From Phytoamicus setariae (GTDB lineage Bacteria > Pseudomonadota > Alphaproteobacteria > Rhizobiales > Rhizobiaceae), in assembly GCF_016722925.1 (NCBI RefSeq), contig NZ_JAEQNC010000008.1:207157-271156 (forward strand): 64,000 bases of DNA, read 5' to 3'. The position numbers and the translations under genes are program-made. The notes below the pieces were generated by a model. The model did not search any database. It had not been told where the DNA came from and saw nothing but the letters and a program-made list of their open reading frames with translations. Below, in pieces: positions 51,320 to 61,453 of the stretch. Position 1 is the stretch's first letter. Every line of letters starts with the position of its first letter.

Positions 51320-53821
51320 TCACGTGACCGGGCAGGGCTTGGCATTCCAGATTTCGTCCGCGTATTCGGCAATGGTCCGATCGCTTGAAAACCGCCCTGA
51401 ACTGGCAATGTTGAGGATCGCATTTTTTGACCATTCGTCCGGGCGACTGTAGAGCGTTTGAAGGCGCTGGTCGGCGTCGAGGTAAGGACCCAAATCCGCC
51501 AGGTGGCGATATGTGTCGCCGCCCGCCAGCAGGACGTTGCGCAAGGCATTGACGACCTCCGGCTCGTTCCGGCAGAAGTGGCCCGAAAGGAGCAGGTCGA
51601 GAACGGCGCGGGTTTCGGCCTCGTTTTCATAGTGCCACCACGGATTATACCAGCCGCGGCTGCCGGCGACTTGCTCGGCGGTCAGGCCGAACAGGAAGAA
51701 ATTCTCTTCGCCAGCCGCTTCCGCCATTTCGATCGTCGCGCCATCTCGTGTGCCGATGGTCAGTGCGCCGTTCATCATGAACTTCATGTTGCTCGTGCCG
51801 CTGGCTTCATATCCTGCCGTCGAGATCTGGTTCGACACATCGCTTGCCGGGATAAGGCGTTCGGCCAGCGAGACGTTATAGTCCGGCAGGAAGACCACCT
51901 TCAGCCGACCGCGCACGTCGGGGTCGCCATCAATCGTAGCAGCGACATTGTTGAGAAATTTGATGATCAGCTTGGCGACATGATAGGCGGGCGCGGCCTT
52001 GCCGGCAAAGAAGAACGTGCGAGGCTGAATATCAAGTTTCGGGTTGGCCTTCAGTCTGTTGTATAGGGCAACGATCCGAAGTCCGTTCAGCAATTGCCGC
52101 TTGTATTCGTGGATGCGCTTTACCTGGCTGTCGAAGATGCTCTCGGGATCGACTGCGATTCCGCTAGTTGCCTGCAGCCAGTCCCGGAACTGCAGTTTGG
52201 CCTCGCGCTTGGCGCTCCGGATCGACGCCACGAAGCTCTTGTCGTCGGCGAGCGGCAGTAACCCGCGCAGTTGCGAGGCATTGGTGATCCAACTGTCTCC
52301 AATGGCTTCCGTGATGCAATGCGCCAGCCGAGGGTTTGCAAGCAGCAGCCATCGTCGCGGTGTGATCCCATTCGTCTTGTTGTTGAACCTTTCCGGGAAC
52401 AGTTCAGCCAAATCCCTGACCGTGGCCTCGCGCAGTAGCCTCGAGTGAATTGCGGCGACGCCATTCGTGCTGTGTGAACCCGCAATCGCAAGATTGGCCA
52501 TGCGTACCAAGCCGCCACCCAATATGCCGACACAGGCCGCACGACCTTCATCGCCCGGCCAGCGGTCGGCGGCCTCCTGCCTGAGATGACGATCGATCTC
52601 GACAATGATTTCCAAATGGCGAGGCAGGAGCAGTTCGAACCAACGCATTGGCCACGACTCCAGCGCTTCGGGAAGCAGCGTATGATTTGTGTATGCAAGG
52701 GTCCGTTTCGTAAGGTCCCATGCAGACACCCACTCCAGTCCCGCCTCATCGAGCAAGATGCGCATCAGTTCGGCGACAGCAAGGCTCGGATGGGTGTCGT
52801 TCAGCTGGATTGCCACCTTGTCAGGCAGGCTGTGCCAGTCGGGGTTGCCGCTGCGAAACCGCCGAATTAGATCCGCGAGGGAACACGCAACAAGGAAATA
52901 CTCCTGTACAAAGCGCAATCCGCGACCTTCTGCCGTCGAGTCGTCGGGATAAAGAACGCGTGTTACGGTTTCCGCCGTAAGCCGTTCTGCGAGTGCGTCG
53001 ACGAAGTCGCCACCACTGAACTCCTGGAAATCGAAATTGTCCGGTGTTGCCGATGCCCAGAGTCGCAACGTGTTGATCGTCTTTCCGCCGTATCCGACGA
53101 TCGGCCTGTCGTAGGGTATTCCGATCAGGCTTGACGGAATGCCTTCGATCGCGCGCAGGCTGCCCCCGCGAATTTCGAACGAGCATCCAAGCCGGATCTC
53201 CACGGCTTCGCCGGGACGAGCGACTTCCCAAGGGTCCGGCCGCCGGAGCCAGTTGTCGGGCTGTTCTCGCTGCCAGCCGTCGACGATCAACTGCTTGAAC
53301 ATGCCATACTCGTAGCGCAACCCGTAACCCATGGCGGGCAATTGCATCGTCGCCATAGAGTCCAGGAAGCATGCCGCAAGCCTGCCCAATCCCCCGTTGC
53401 CAAGTCCGGCATCCGGCTCTTCCTCCAGGATGGCTGCCTTGTCGAGTTGGTGTCGAGTGAAGAGTTTGGCGGCAACCGGATCGAGCTGAAGATTGACAAT
53501 ATTGTTGCTCAGCGAGCGGCCGATAAGGAACTCCATGGAAAGATAATAGATCCGCTTCGGGTTTTCGCGCCGATACGTCTGGTCTGTTCGTTGCCAGTGA
53601 TGAGAAAGGAGGTCACGCACGGAACGCGCCATGGCTTCGTAGCGCTCCCGATTGCCGACCTCCGACGGCGGCAGGACATGGTCGAACAACAGGTGGCTCT
53701 CGAAGAGTGAATCCGGGTATTCAGCCTGTGCGATCGAGTCAGCGACGCCTTCCGACGAGTGGTCGCGGGGCGTAGAGGGCTGCGCGCGATGCGCCTTAGC
53801 TGCTACGCTCTCGTTGACCAT
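51320..53821 (-). CDS. glgP: Glycogen phosphorylase
   Basis: An 833-residue enzyme from the ATG at 53821 (MVNESVAAKAH), with GAGAGG 8 nt upstream; a start 60 nt earlier is in frame. Motifs: EEEPDAGLGNGGLGRLAACFLDS, QLNDTHPSLAVAEL and the pyridoxal-phosphate region ASGTSNMKFMMNGALTIGT. It releases glucose 1-phosphate from glycogen. It lies between the CBS-BON gene (90-nt gap) and xfp (157-nt gap) on one strand, so stored glycogen may be directed to the phosphoketolase route. Confidence 0.94.
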   Translation of the reverse strand: MVNESVAAKAHRAQPSTPRDHSSEGVADSIAQAEYPDSLFESHLLFDHVLPPSEVGNRERYEAMARSVRDLLSHHWQRTDQTYRRENPKRIYYLSMEFLIGRSLSNNIVNLQLDPVAAKLFTRHQLDKAAILEEEPDAGLGNGGLGRLAACFLDSMATMQLPAMGYGLRYEYGMFKQLIVDGWQREQPDNWLRRPDPWEVARPGEAVEIRLGCSFEIRGGSLRAIEGIPSSLIGIPYDRPIVGYGGKTINTLRLWASATPDNFDFQEFSGGDFVDALAERLTAETVTRVLYPDDSTAEGRGLRFVQEYFLVACSLADLIRRFRSGNPDWHSLPDKVAIQLNDTHPSLAVAELMRILLDEAGLEWVSAWDLTKRTLAYTNHTLLPEALESWPMRWFELLLPRHLEIIVEIDRHLRQEAADRWPGDEGRAACVGILGGGLVRMANLAIAGSHSTNGVAAIHSRLLREATVRDLAELFPERFNNKTNGITPRRWLLLANPRLAHCITEAIGDSWITNASQLRGLLPLADDKSFVASIRSAKREAKLQFRDWLQATSGIAVDPESIFDSQVKRIHEYKRQLLNGLRIVALYNRLKANPKLDIQPRTFFFAGKAAPAYHVAKLIIKFLNNVAATIDGDPDVRGRLKVVFLPDYNVSLAERLIPASDVSNQISTAGYEASGTSNMKFMMNGALTIGTRDGATIEMAEAAGEENFFLFGLTAEQVAGSRGWYNPWWHYENEAETRAVLDLLLSGHFCRNEPEVVNALRNVLLAGGDTYRHLADLGPYLDADQRLQTLYSRPDEWSKNAILNIASSGRFSSDRTIAEYADEIWNAKPCPVT

Positions 53822-53911
53822 GCTACAGACCTCTCGTTGACAACTGGCCTCTTCACAGCGAGTGTCCCGGTAGGGTTTCAAGCTGCCGCGCGTTGTGCCT
53901 TCTGATGTCAG

Positions 53912-54580
53912 TTATGGCGACTGCTGCGAGAAGTGCTCAACAACACCTCGTACGCCGCGGACGTTTTCTGCCACGATGCAAGCTGCCCTCCTGCAATCCT
54001 CTGTCGTGACGTCACCCCAGAGATGCACAATTCCATCCGAAACCGTGACTTTCAGATCGAAACCCTCGAGGCCCGTGTTCTCGCCCAAACGTACGGTGAT
54101 ACTGCGACGGAGAGCCTCGTCTCCCGCAGCAATTTCGTCCAGTTCGGCCATGATGATGGCTTTCAGCAAGTCTGCGCGGCTGACGATGCCGATAAGCTCG
54201 CCATTCCTCGTCACCGGAATCCGCTTGATGCCGTGTTCCTGCATAAGCCTGGAAATGCGCGCGAGCGAGGTATCCTCGTCGATCGCAATCGGATTGCGGC
54301 TCATTGCGTCGCCGATTTTCCAAGAAGAGCGCCTGATAAATGCATAGGCCCTTTCCTCTGCCGGCAGCACACCATCGGATAGCGAGGTTATGGCCTCGCT
54401 TCCGAGCTCCGTTCTTCGGATCAGGTCACCTTCGCTGATGATGCCGACGAGAAGGCCGCTGTTGTCGATCACGGGAAGGCCGCTGACATGGTTTATCAGC
54501 ATTATTTCGGCCGCGTGCCGGACACTGTTTTCCGGCGAAACGCTGACGATCGTTGTCGTCATTACATCTTTTGCCTGCAT
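53912..54580 (-). CDS. Two-CBS-domain protein with C-terminal BON domain
   Basis: A 222-residue protein. Two CBS domains (residues about 5-60 and 90-145: VMTTTIVSVSPENSVRHAAEIM, AMSRNPIAIDEDTSLARISRLM) form an adenosyl-ligand-binding Bateman module. A BON domain follows (residues 150-215: GEN then FDLKVTVSDGIVHLWGDVTTE), usually a membrane or phospholipid-associated fold. Such proteins may sense the energy state. It is the promoter-proximal gene of the glgP-xfp strand, divergent from the DUF3141 operon. Confidence 0.9.
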   Translation of the reverse strand: MQAKDVMTTTIVSVSPENSVRHAAEIMLINHVSGLPVIDNSGLLVGIISEGDLIRRTELGSEAITSLSDGVLPAEERAYAFIRRSSWKIGDAMSRNPIAIDEDTSLARISRLMQEHGIKRIPVTRNGELIGIVSRADLLKAIIMAELDEIAAGDEALRRSITVRLGENTGLEGFDLKVTVSDGIVHLWGDVTTEDCRRAACIVAENVRGVRGVVEHFSQQSP

Positions 54581-54916
54581 CTCGGTTTCAACTCCAAAAT
54601 GTTCCTAGGCATCAATCTCAGCTGCCGACCAGAGTAAACCACTTGGCAGGCTTCGACAACCGGAATGGCCACGGACTTGCCCTGCTCATGGCAAGGGTGC
54701 TGTCGTTGCCGTAAAACGCCGAGACTCTTCACCCAACTGACACAGTGCGGTGCTAGTCGTTGCCGGAATGGATGCCGAAAAGACGCAAAGTCTAGGCGAA
54801 GGGTTGAACCGGCTCGGCAGCTCTGATACGCATATTATGCTGCACCGCAACGTAAAGCGACGCATGCATGTGAATGAGATCTTCTAACGCAACTCCACTC
54901 CCAAGGAGGTCGTAGA
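54581..54916. promoter_or_regulatory. Divergent promoter region with CTTGCC-N8-GGCAAG dyad
   Basis: This 336-nt region separates the CBS-BON gene (minus) from the DUF3141 gene (plus). A 6-bp perfect dyad CTTGCC/GGCAAG with an 8-nt spacer lies at 54676-54695. I looked for a TTG-N8-CAA anaerobic box and found none, so the acetyl-phosphate module may not be under NnrR. Clear -35/-10 boxes were not identified. Confidence 0.4.
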
Positions 54917-57160
54917 ATGAGTGCTTCTCCTGTTTCGCAAACCGCCAGCCGCCAACTGTCCGAAATCGTCAAATCGTCGCCGGCGGTCGAATATGTGGTC
55001 GATGCCGCTCAGAGAACCGTGCTGTTCTGGGATGTGATGCACCAACGGGGCAACCAGTACCGCGAACATATCGCCAGTTCTGCGCCGCATGTTCTTTCCT
55101 TCACCCCCGAGATCGTGCTGGACGGCCGCACGCTTGAACGACCCGTCAACTATGGACTTGTGCGGATTGTCCCGCCCGATGGCGTCACCATCGATGAAGA
55201 CCTGAGGCCTTTCGTCGTGGTCGATCCGCGCGCCGGCCACGGACCCGGCATTGGCGGCTTCAAGGCCGACAGCGAGATTGGCGTTGCACTCAAGGCCGGC
55301 CATCCCTGTTATTTCATCGGTTTCCTGCCTGAGCCGGTACCCGGCCAGACCATCGAGGATATCTGCCTCGCCGAAGCGATATTCCTCGAGAAGGTCATTG
55401 CGCTACATCCCAGAGCGGATGCCAAGCCCTGCGTCGTCGGCAATTGCCAGGCCGGCTGGGCGGTCATGATTCTGGCGGCGCTGCGCCCGGAACTCTTCGG
55501 CTCCATCATCATCGCAGGTGCGCCGCTCTCCTACTGGGCCGGCGTGCATGGCAAGTATCCCATGCGCTACAGCGGCGGTCTTCTCGGCGGCAGCTGGCTG
55601 ACCGCGCTTACCAGCGATCTCGGCAGTGGCAAGTTCGACGGCGCATGGCTGGTGCAGAACTTCGAGAACCAGAACCCCGCCAATACGCTCTGGACGAAGC
55701 AGTACAACCTCTATTCCAAGATAGACACCGAAGCGCCGCGCTACCTTGACTTCGAGCAATGGTGGGGCGGTCATGTCAACCTGAACGCGGAGGAAATCCA
55801 GTTCATCGTCGACGAGCTGTTCATCGGCAACAATCTTGCCGCCGGGCGGATCAGGACCACGGACGGCAAGACGATCGATCTGCGCAATATCCGCTCGCCC
55901 ATCGTGGTGTTCTGCTCGCAGGGTGACAATATTACCCCGCCGCAGCAGGCGCTTGACTGGATCCTCGACCTCTATGATGACATCGATGAAATCCGCTCGC
56001 ACGGCCAGACGATCGTCTATACCGTCCACGAAACGATCGGCCATCTCGGCATCTTCGTGTCAGCCGGGGTGGCGCGCAAGGAACATGGCGAGTTCTCCAG
56101 CAACATTGACCTGATCGACGCGCTGCCGCCCGGACTCTACGAGGCGATCTTCGAAGCGCGAACCGATGACAATGCCAACGGGGATCTCGTTACCGGCGAC
56201 TGGATCATGCGCTGCGAGGCAAGGACGCTCGACGACATCCGGGCGCTTGGCGGCAACGACGGCGCCGATGAAAGGCGCTTCGCGACAGCGGCGCGTGTTT
56301 CCGAGATAAACCTGGCGCTCTACCAAACCTTCATGCAGCCTTGGGTCAAGGCGATGATGCCGGAAGCATTCGCCGAAAACTTGCGGGCGTTGCATCCCCT
56401 GCGGCTGCAGTACGAGCTGTTCTCCGACGCCAACCCCTTCATGGCGCTGGTGGACGATGCGGCGGAAGTTGTTCGCGAGGGCCGGGTACCCGTAGCCAAG
56501 GACAACCCCTTCCTTCAGTTCGAACAATTCATGTCGAAGCAGATCGTTGCCGGGCTCGATGCGTGGCGGCAGATCACGGAAACGGCAGCCGAACAGACGT
56601 TCCTGTCGGTCTACGGCTCGCCGTTGCTTCAGGCAACGGTCGGAATAGATCCCGCCGACGATAGCCCTCGCCGTCGAGCCGGCAAGACGGGGCTGCACCA
56701 GCAGGTCCTCGGCGAACATGTCGCCGAATTGAAATCGCGTATGTCCAAGGGCGGATTGCTGGAATGCCTGGCCCGCGGCCTGATCTATGTCGGCATGGTG
56801 CGCGGCAGCGTGGACGAACGGGGCTTTGCTGCCATCAAGCGATTGCACAAATCCCACGACAGCGCATCGACAATGACGCTGGCAGGCTTCAAGGAGCTTA
56901 TACGGGAACAGTTCCTCATGCTGCTGATTGACGAGGAAGCCAGCCTTGCAGCCATTCCCGCCCTGTTGCCGGACGATATGGAAGCGCGACAGAAGGGACT
57001 CTCTGCTTTGCATGAAGTGCTCACTGCCCCCGGCGAATTGCCGCCCGAAGGTGAAGAGCGCTGGCAGCGCTTGCAGGCTCTCTTCGGAACTGATGTTACG
57101 GGGTCAGACGCGACCAGGGCACCGGCCAAGGCAAGGCTGGTCAGGTCCGGCGGACGCTGA
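54917..57160 (+). CDS. DUF3141 protein, PhaC-like alpha/beta hydrolase with Cys nucleophile
   Basis: A 747-residue protein with AAGGAGG before the ATG. The N-terminal 400 residues are an alpha/beta-hydrolase fold related to polyhydroxyalkanoate synthase: the lipase-box position reads GNCQAGW with C177 as likely nucleophile, SPIVVFCSQGDNITPP supplies the aspartate region and HETIGHLGIF the histidine. The C-terminal half is mostly helical and family-specific. It may polymerise or transfer hydroxyacyl groups. It precedes pta, ackA and fabI, a grouping that suggests acyl metabolism under low oxygen. Confidence 0.85.
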   Translation: MSASPVSQTASRQLSEIVKSSPAVEYVVDAAQRTVLFWDVMHQRGNQYREHIASSAPHVLSFTPEIVLDGRTLERPVNYGLVRIVPPDGVTIDEDLRPFVVVDPRAGHGPGIGGFKADSEIGVALKAGHPCYFIGFLPEPVPGQTIEDICLAEAIFLEKVIALHPRADAKPCVVGNCQAGWAVMILAALRPELFGSIIIAGAPLSYWAGVHGKYPMRYSGGLLGGSWLTALTSDLGSGKFDGAWLVQNFENQNPANTLWTKQYNLYSKIDTEAPRYLDFEQWWGGHVNLNAEEIQFIVDELFIGNNLAAGRIRTTDGKTIDLRNIRSPIVVFCSQGDNITPPQQALDWILDLYDDIDEIRSHGQTIVYTVHETIGHLGIFVSAGVARKEHGEFSSNIDLIDALPPGLYEAIFEARTDDNANGDLVTGDWIMRCEARTLDDIRALGGNDGADERRFATAARVSEINLALYQTFMQPWVKAMMPEAFAENLRALHPLRLQYELFSDANPFMALVDDAAEVVREGRVPVAKDNPFLQFEQFMSKQIVAGLDAWRQITETAAEQTFLSVYGSPLLQATVGIDPADDSPRRRAGKTGLHQQVLGEHVAELKSRMSKGGLLECLARGLIYVGMVRGSVDERGFAAIKRLHKSHDSASTMTLAGFKELIREQFLMLLIDEEASLAAIPALLPDDMEARQKGLSALHEVLTAPGELPPEGEERWQRLQALFGTDVTGSDATRAPAKARLVRSGGR

Positions 57161-57250
57161 TTTCTTGTCCAGCTGGAATTAGGCAGCCACCGGGGTTACG
57201 CTCGAGGCTGCAGGCGTCACGAGTGTGCGAAACCACGAGGAGTATTGCGG

Positions 57251-58216
57251 ATGTCTGTTTCTGAAGAGGCCTATCCAGCCAACCTGCATCAGAAATACGA
57301 TGCGCTGATCGCACGCGCCGCCGAGGCTCCTTCGGCAAGAACTATCGTCGTGCATCCCTGCGACGAGACCTCGCTTCGCGGCGCCGTCGAAGCTGCCGAG
57401 GCCGGCCTCATTGTCCCGGTGCTTGTGGGGCCTGCGCAAAAGATAAAGGCCGTTGCCGACGCCCATGGGCTCGACATTTCCAAGTTCAAGTTAATAGATA
57501 CAGCGCACAGCGATGCGGCTGCATCAAAGGCCGTGGAACTCATCCGGGAAGCCAAAGGCGAACTGCTAATGAAGGGCAGCCTTCATACTGACGAGCTGAT
57601 GCGGGCCGTTACGTCTTCGACGACGGGTCTGCGCACCGCGCGCCGGATCAGCCACGTCTTCGTCATGGACGTTCCGACCTATCCGGATCCGCTCTTCATC
57701 ACCGATGCCGCCATCAACATCGCGCCCGATCTCGATGTGAAGCGCGATATCATCCAGAATGCGATAGATCTCTTCACGCAGATTGGGCTGGGCACGCCGC
57801 GCGTGGCGATCCTCTCAGCCGTGGAGACCGTAACGTCCAAGATTCCTTCAACCATCGACGCCGCCGCACTCTGCAAGATGGCCGAGCGCGGCCAGATTAC
57901 GGGCGGAATCCTGGAAGGGCCGCTCGCTTTTGACAATGCGATCGATCCCGAAGCTGCGAAGATCAAGGGTATCGACTCTCCGGTTGCCGGCCATGCCCAG
58001 ATCCTCGTCGTACCCAATCTCGAGGCGGGTAACATGCTGGCAAAGAACCTGTCCTTCCTCGCAAGGGCGGATGCTGCCGGTATCGTGCTGGGTGCCCGCG
58101 TGCCGATCGTACTGACTTCGCGCGCCGATTCCGTCCGCACGCGGCTCGCTTCGTGCGCGATCTCGGTTCTCCTCGTTGATGCGCGCCGACGCGCATCCGC
58201 CCTGCCGAAGGCATAG
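57251..58216 (+). CDS. pta: Phosphate acetyl/butyryltransferase
   Basis: A 321-residue enzyme from the ATG at 57251 ([12 protein letters not shown]), 8 nt after GAGGAG. Motifs: [59 protein letters not shown] and [14 protein letters not shown]. It exchanges acetyl phosphate and CoA with acetyl-CoA and phosphate. This is only the transferase part of the larger MaoC-fused proteins. It lies 4 nt before ackA, so both act on acetyl phosphate made by the phosphoketolase. Confidence 0.92.
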   Translation: MSVSEEAYPANLHQKYDALIARAAEAPSARTIVVHPCDETSLRGAVEAAEAGLIVPVLVGPAQKIKAVADAHGLDISKFKLIDTAHSDAAASKAVELIREAKGELLMKGSLHTDELMRAVTSSTTGLRTARRISHVFVMDVPTYPDPLFITDAAINIAPDLDVKRDIIQNAIDLFTQIGLGTPRVAILSAVETVTSKIPSTIDAAALCKMAERGQITGGILEGPLAFDNAIDPEAAKIKGIDSPVAGHAQILVVPNLEAGNMLAKNLSFLARADAAGIVLGARVPIVLTSRADSVRTRLASCAISVLLVDARRRASALPKA

Positions 58217-58220
58217 AGCC

Positions 58221-59411
58221 ATGGATGCAATTCTCGTCATCAATGCTGGATCGTCCAGCCTCAAATTCGAGGTTTTCGGTATCGAGCGCGGCCTCAGGAA
58301 ACTGGTCAGGGGCAAGATGGAGGGGATCGGCACCACGCCGCATCTCAGCGCCAGGGACCATGCTGGCACCACGATGATTGATCAGGCCTTTTCCCCATCC
58401 GAAGTGGCCGATCTGACCGCGGCCACCAGAATGGTGGGTGGCTGGCTGCGTGAAAAGCTGTCCGGCAATCTGGTCGCAGTCGGCCACCGCGTCGTCCACG
58501 GAGGCCCGGACTATTCCAAGCCAATACGGGTCGACGAAAAGGTCCTGGCCGATCTTGAGCGCTTCATCCCACTGGCGCCTCTTCACCAGCCGAACAACCT
58601 CGCTCCCATCCGCGCCTTCGTTGAACAGATGCCGCAAATTCCACAGGTCGCCTGTTTCGATACGGCCTTTCACCGCGGCCATAGTGCCGTGGCGGATCAT
58701 TATGCGATCCCCGAGCATTATTTCGCCGAAGGCGTGCGACGATACGGTTTTCATGGACTTTCCTACGAATACATCGCCAGTCGCCTGCCGGAGGTCGCAC
58801 CGGAGATCGCCGCCGGGCGGGTGATCGTTGCCCATCTGGGAAGCGGTGCCTCGATGTGTGCGTTGCGCGACGGCAAAAGCATCGAAAGCACGCTCGGCTT
58901 TACCGCGCTCGATGGCCTGCCGATGGGCACCCGAAGCGGCCAGATCGACCCCGGCGTGGTGCTCTACCTGCTCAGCGAAAGGGGAATGTCCGCTCAGCAG
59001 GTCCAAGACATGCTCTACAAGGAATCCGGCCTGAAGGGACTCTCGGGGGTCAGCAACGACGTGCGTGATCTGCTTGAAAGCAACGATCCTCGCGCGGAAT
59101 TCGCGCTCGATCATTTCGTCTATCGCATCGGCTTGTATGCCGGACAGCTGGCAGCGGCCCTCGGCGGGCTGGACGCCTTCGTCTTTACCGCAGGGATCGG
59201 TGAAAACTCGCCGGTAATGCGAGCCCGGATTGCCGAAAAGCTGGGCTGGCTGGGCGCCCTGATCGACGCAGATGCAAATGCGGCCGGAAAAACGCTTCTG
59301 TCTCAGCCGGGCAGCAAGCCGCTGCTGTTCGTCATTCCCACCGACGAGGAACTGATGATCGCACGGCATGCGACGGAGGTCGTTCGCATCCACGGATTGG
59401 GAGCGGCGTGA
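58221..59411 (+). CDS. ackA: Acetate kinase
   Basis: A 396-residue kinase from the ATG at 58221 ([19 protein letters not shown]). Other motifs are [48 protein letters not shown] and [10 protein letters not shown]. It converts acetyl phosphate and ADP to acetate and ATP, giving substrate-level ATP. It begins 4 nt after pta and is followed by fabI 58 nt later. Confidence 0.95.
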   Translation: MDAILVINAGSSSLKFEVFGIERGLRKLVRGKMEGIGTTPHLSARDHAGTTMIDQAFSPSEVADLTAATRMVGGWLREKLSGNLVAVGHRVVHGGPDYSKPIRVDEKVLADLERFIPLAPLHQPNNLAPIRAFVEQMPQIPQVACFDTAFHRGHSAVADHYAIPEHYFAEGVRRYGFHGLSYEYIASRLPEVAPEIAAGRVIVAHLGSGASMCALRDGKSIESTLGFTALDGLPMGTRSGQIDPGVVLYLLSERGMSAQQVQDMLYKESGLKGLSGVSNDVRDLLESNDPRAEFALDHFVYRIGLYAGQLAAALGGLDAFVFTAGIGENSPVMRARIAEKLGWLGALIDADANAAGKTLLSQPGSKPLLFVIPTDEELMIARHATEVVRIHGLGAA

Positions 59412-59469
59412 CCCTGCGACCAGCGCCTGCCTGCGAACTCACAACCAACATCAAGGGAGGTCCGTGCCA

Positions 59470-60252
59470 ATGATTCCGGACGTGAAGGCAAAGTTGCTCG
59501 AAGGAAAGAAGGGGCTCGTCGTCGGCATCGCCAACGACCAGTCGATCGCCTGGGGCTGCGCCAAGGCCTTCAGGGCCTTTGGCGCAGAGCTGGCAGTGAC
59601 CTATCTCAACGACAAGGCGCGTCCGCATGTAGAGCCGCTGGCAGCGGCGCTCGAAGCAGCGATTGTCCTGCCGCTGGACATGGCTGTCCCCGGTCAATTG
59701 GAAACGGTCTTCGCAAGGATTGGCGAAGAATGGGGCGAGCTCGATTTTCTCGTCCATTCCATTGCCTTTTCCCCCAAGGACACGCTGCAGGGCCGCGTGG
59801 TCGACGTGCCCCGCGACGGGTTCCTGACGACCATGGACATTTCGTGCTGGTCCTTCATCCGCATGGCGCATCTCGCCGAACCGCTGATGAAGCGCGGCGG
59901 TACGCTCTTCACGATGACCTATTATGGCAGTCAGATGGTGGTGAAGAACTACAACGTCATGGGCCTCGCCAAGGCGGCCCTCGAAAGCGCGGTCCGCTAC
60001 ATCGCCGCCGAGCTCGGACCCAAGGGGATCCGTGTGCATGCCATTTCGCCTGGACCGCTCGCGACGCGCGCTGCGTCCGGAATACCCGAGTTCGACGAAC
60101 TCCTTCACAAGGCGCAGGAAACCGCCCCGACGCGAAGCCTCGTCAGCATCGACGACGTCGGCATGGCCACTGCCTTCCTGGCGCATGACGCCGCGCGGCT
60201 CATTACTGGTGACACGCTGTATATCGATGGCGGCTATCACATTATCGATTGA
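59470..60252 (+). CDS. fabI: Enoyl-[acyl-carrier-protein] reductase (NADH)
   Basis: A 260-residue SDR-family FabI from the ATG at 59470, with GGGAGG 9 nt upstream. GLVVGIANDQSIAWG is the altered nucleotide-binding loop of FabI, and the catalytic Y-x6-K is in YNVMGLAK. It reduces enoyl-ACP in fatty acid synthesis. It may be a paralogue dedicated to this operon, linking acetyl-CoA supply to lipid formation; a housekeeping copy probably exists elsewhere. Confidence 0.93.
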   Translation: MIPDVKAKLLEGKKGLVVGIANDQSIAWGCAKAFRAFGAELAVTYLNDKARPHVEPLAAALEAAIVLPLDMAVPGQLETVFARIGEEWGELDFLVHSIAFSPKDTLQGRVVDVPRDGFLTTMDISCWSFIRMAHLAEPLMKRGGTLFTMTYYGSQMVVKNYNVMGLAKAALESAVRYIAAELGPKGIRVHAISPGPLATRAASGIPEFDELLHKAQETAPTRSLVSIDDVGMATAFLAHDAARLITGDTLYIDGGYHIID

Positions 60253-60425
60253 CGCGGGACTTGATCCTCAAACCCACTGCGGCAACCGTTGACCATCAAC
60301 GTGGATTTTCGTGTGTCCAATAGTTTGTAGGTCCAGACCTTCTGCGACAAGCTTGGGGATCGCGGAATCAACTATACCGAACATCTGCCGCGATACGATT
60401 GGTTCGTCCCGGAGGAAGGACAAGC

Positions 60426-61361
60426 ATGCCGACTGCAAGTGAGAAACGCCTGCCTGCCTTGCCGCCATTGAATGCCTTGCGGGCGTTGGACGCACTGGCG
60501 CGGTGCGGCAGCCTCAGGACCGCCGCGTCTGATCTTGGTGTCGTTCCAGGTGCCGTCCGCCTGCAACTCGCGGGCCTTGAAGAACATTTCGGCATCGCGT
60601 TGCTCAGCAGGCAAGGCGGTCGTGTGACACTCAATCCAGCCGGCCAGCGGCTGGCCGATGCTGTAGGTGTGGCCTTTGCCATCATTTCCCGGGCAGCCGA
60701 AGAGGCGGTCTCGCAAGGTCTCAGGGTGCGGCTGAGGGTGGGCGTGCCCGTGCCGATGGCCGCAGCCTGGTTCGTGCCGCGCCTGCCTCGAATGCTGACG
60801 GATATGAAGGCACTGGAAATCGACATCGTGCCGATTGCGGTGACGTTGTCGCTCACGGATGCCCCCGATATCGATGTGATGATCGTCGGCGGGGAATACA
60901 GGCCATTGCCTGATATTGATGCGACCATGTTCCTGGATGACGAGTTTGGTCCTGTCATCAGTCCCGGCCTGACAATGCCGGCAGAGGCTGGCGTTGCTGA
61001 TATGGCGGAGCTGGACGCGCTGGTTCCGCGCAATGTCGGCTATCTCTGGGACGACTGGTTTCGAGAGAGCGGCAACACCCCAGTGCGCTTTCGCAGGCGC
61101 ATCGAGTTCGAGGACCTGACGCTCAGTGTTGCTGCAGCAAAGGCTGGACTCGGCGTTACCATTGCTCCCCGCGCGTCGATAGAAGCCGAACTTGCCTCCG
61201 GCGTTCTCGTCGCGCCGTTCGGCTTTGTCCGCCGCCCTGCCGGTTTTCGCATCTGTTGCAGGATCGCCGACAGGGATCACAAACCGATCGCCGCGTTGCG
61301 AAGCTGGCTTGTTGCTGAAGGTCGAAGCTCGGCCAGAAGCGAAGAAAAACTGCTCACATAG
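60426..61361 (+). CDS. LysR-family transcriptional regulator (GcvA-like)
   Basis: A 311-residue protein from the ATG at 60426 (MPTASEKRLPALPPLNALRAL), with GGAGG upstream. The N-terminal winged helix has LRALDALARCGSLRTAASDLGVVPGAVRLQLAGLEEHFG, the GcvA/TrpI style. A substrate-binding domain follows (residues 95-300). It precedes the SAHH-like gene by 92 nt on the same strand and may regulate it and the oxidoreductase; the effector is unknown. Confidence 0.88.
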   Translation: MPTASEKRLPALPPLNALRALDALARCGSLRTAASDLGVVPGAVRLQLAGLEEHFGIALLSRQGGRVTLNPAGQRLADAVGVAFAIISRAAEEAVSQGLRVRLRVGVPVPMAAAWFVPRLPRMLTDMKALEIDIVPIAVTLSLTDAPDIDVMIVGGEYRPLPDIDATMFLDDEFGPVISPGLTMPAEAGVADMAELDALVPRNVGYLWDDWFRESGNTPVRFRRRIEFEDLTLSVAAAKAGLGVTIAPRASIEAELASGVLVAPFGFVRRPAGFRICCRIADRDHKPIAALRSWLVAEGRSSARSEEKLLT

Positions 61362-61453
61362 TGAGTATTATGTCTCTAGGAGCAGTTTTTCATATGTCCT
61401 AAACAGTCTCATGGCGCGACAGGCGTGCAGAGCCTCCTTAGGAACATATCAAC

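Noticed and set aside
54581..54916. Anaerobic TTG-N8-CAA box for the acetyl-phosphate module
   Set aside because: All TTG and CAA triplets in the divergent region were compared and none had 8-nt spacing; the closest pairs had 11 or 12 nt.
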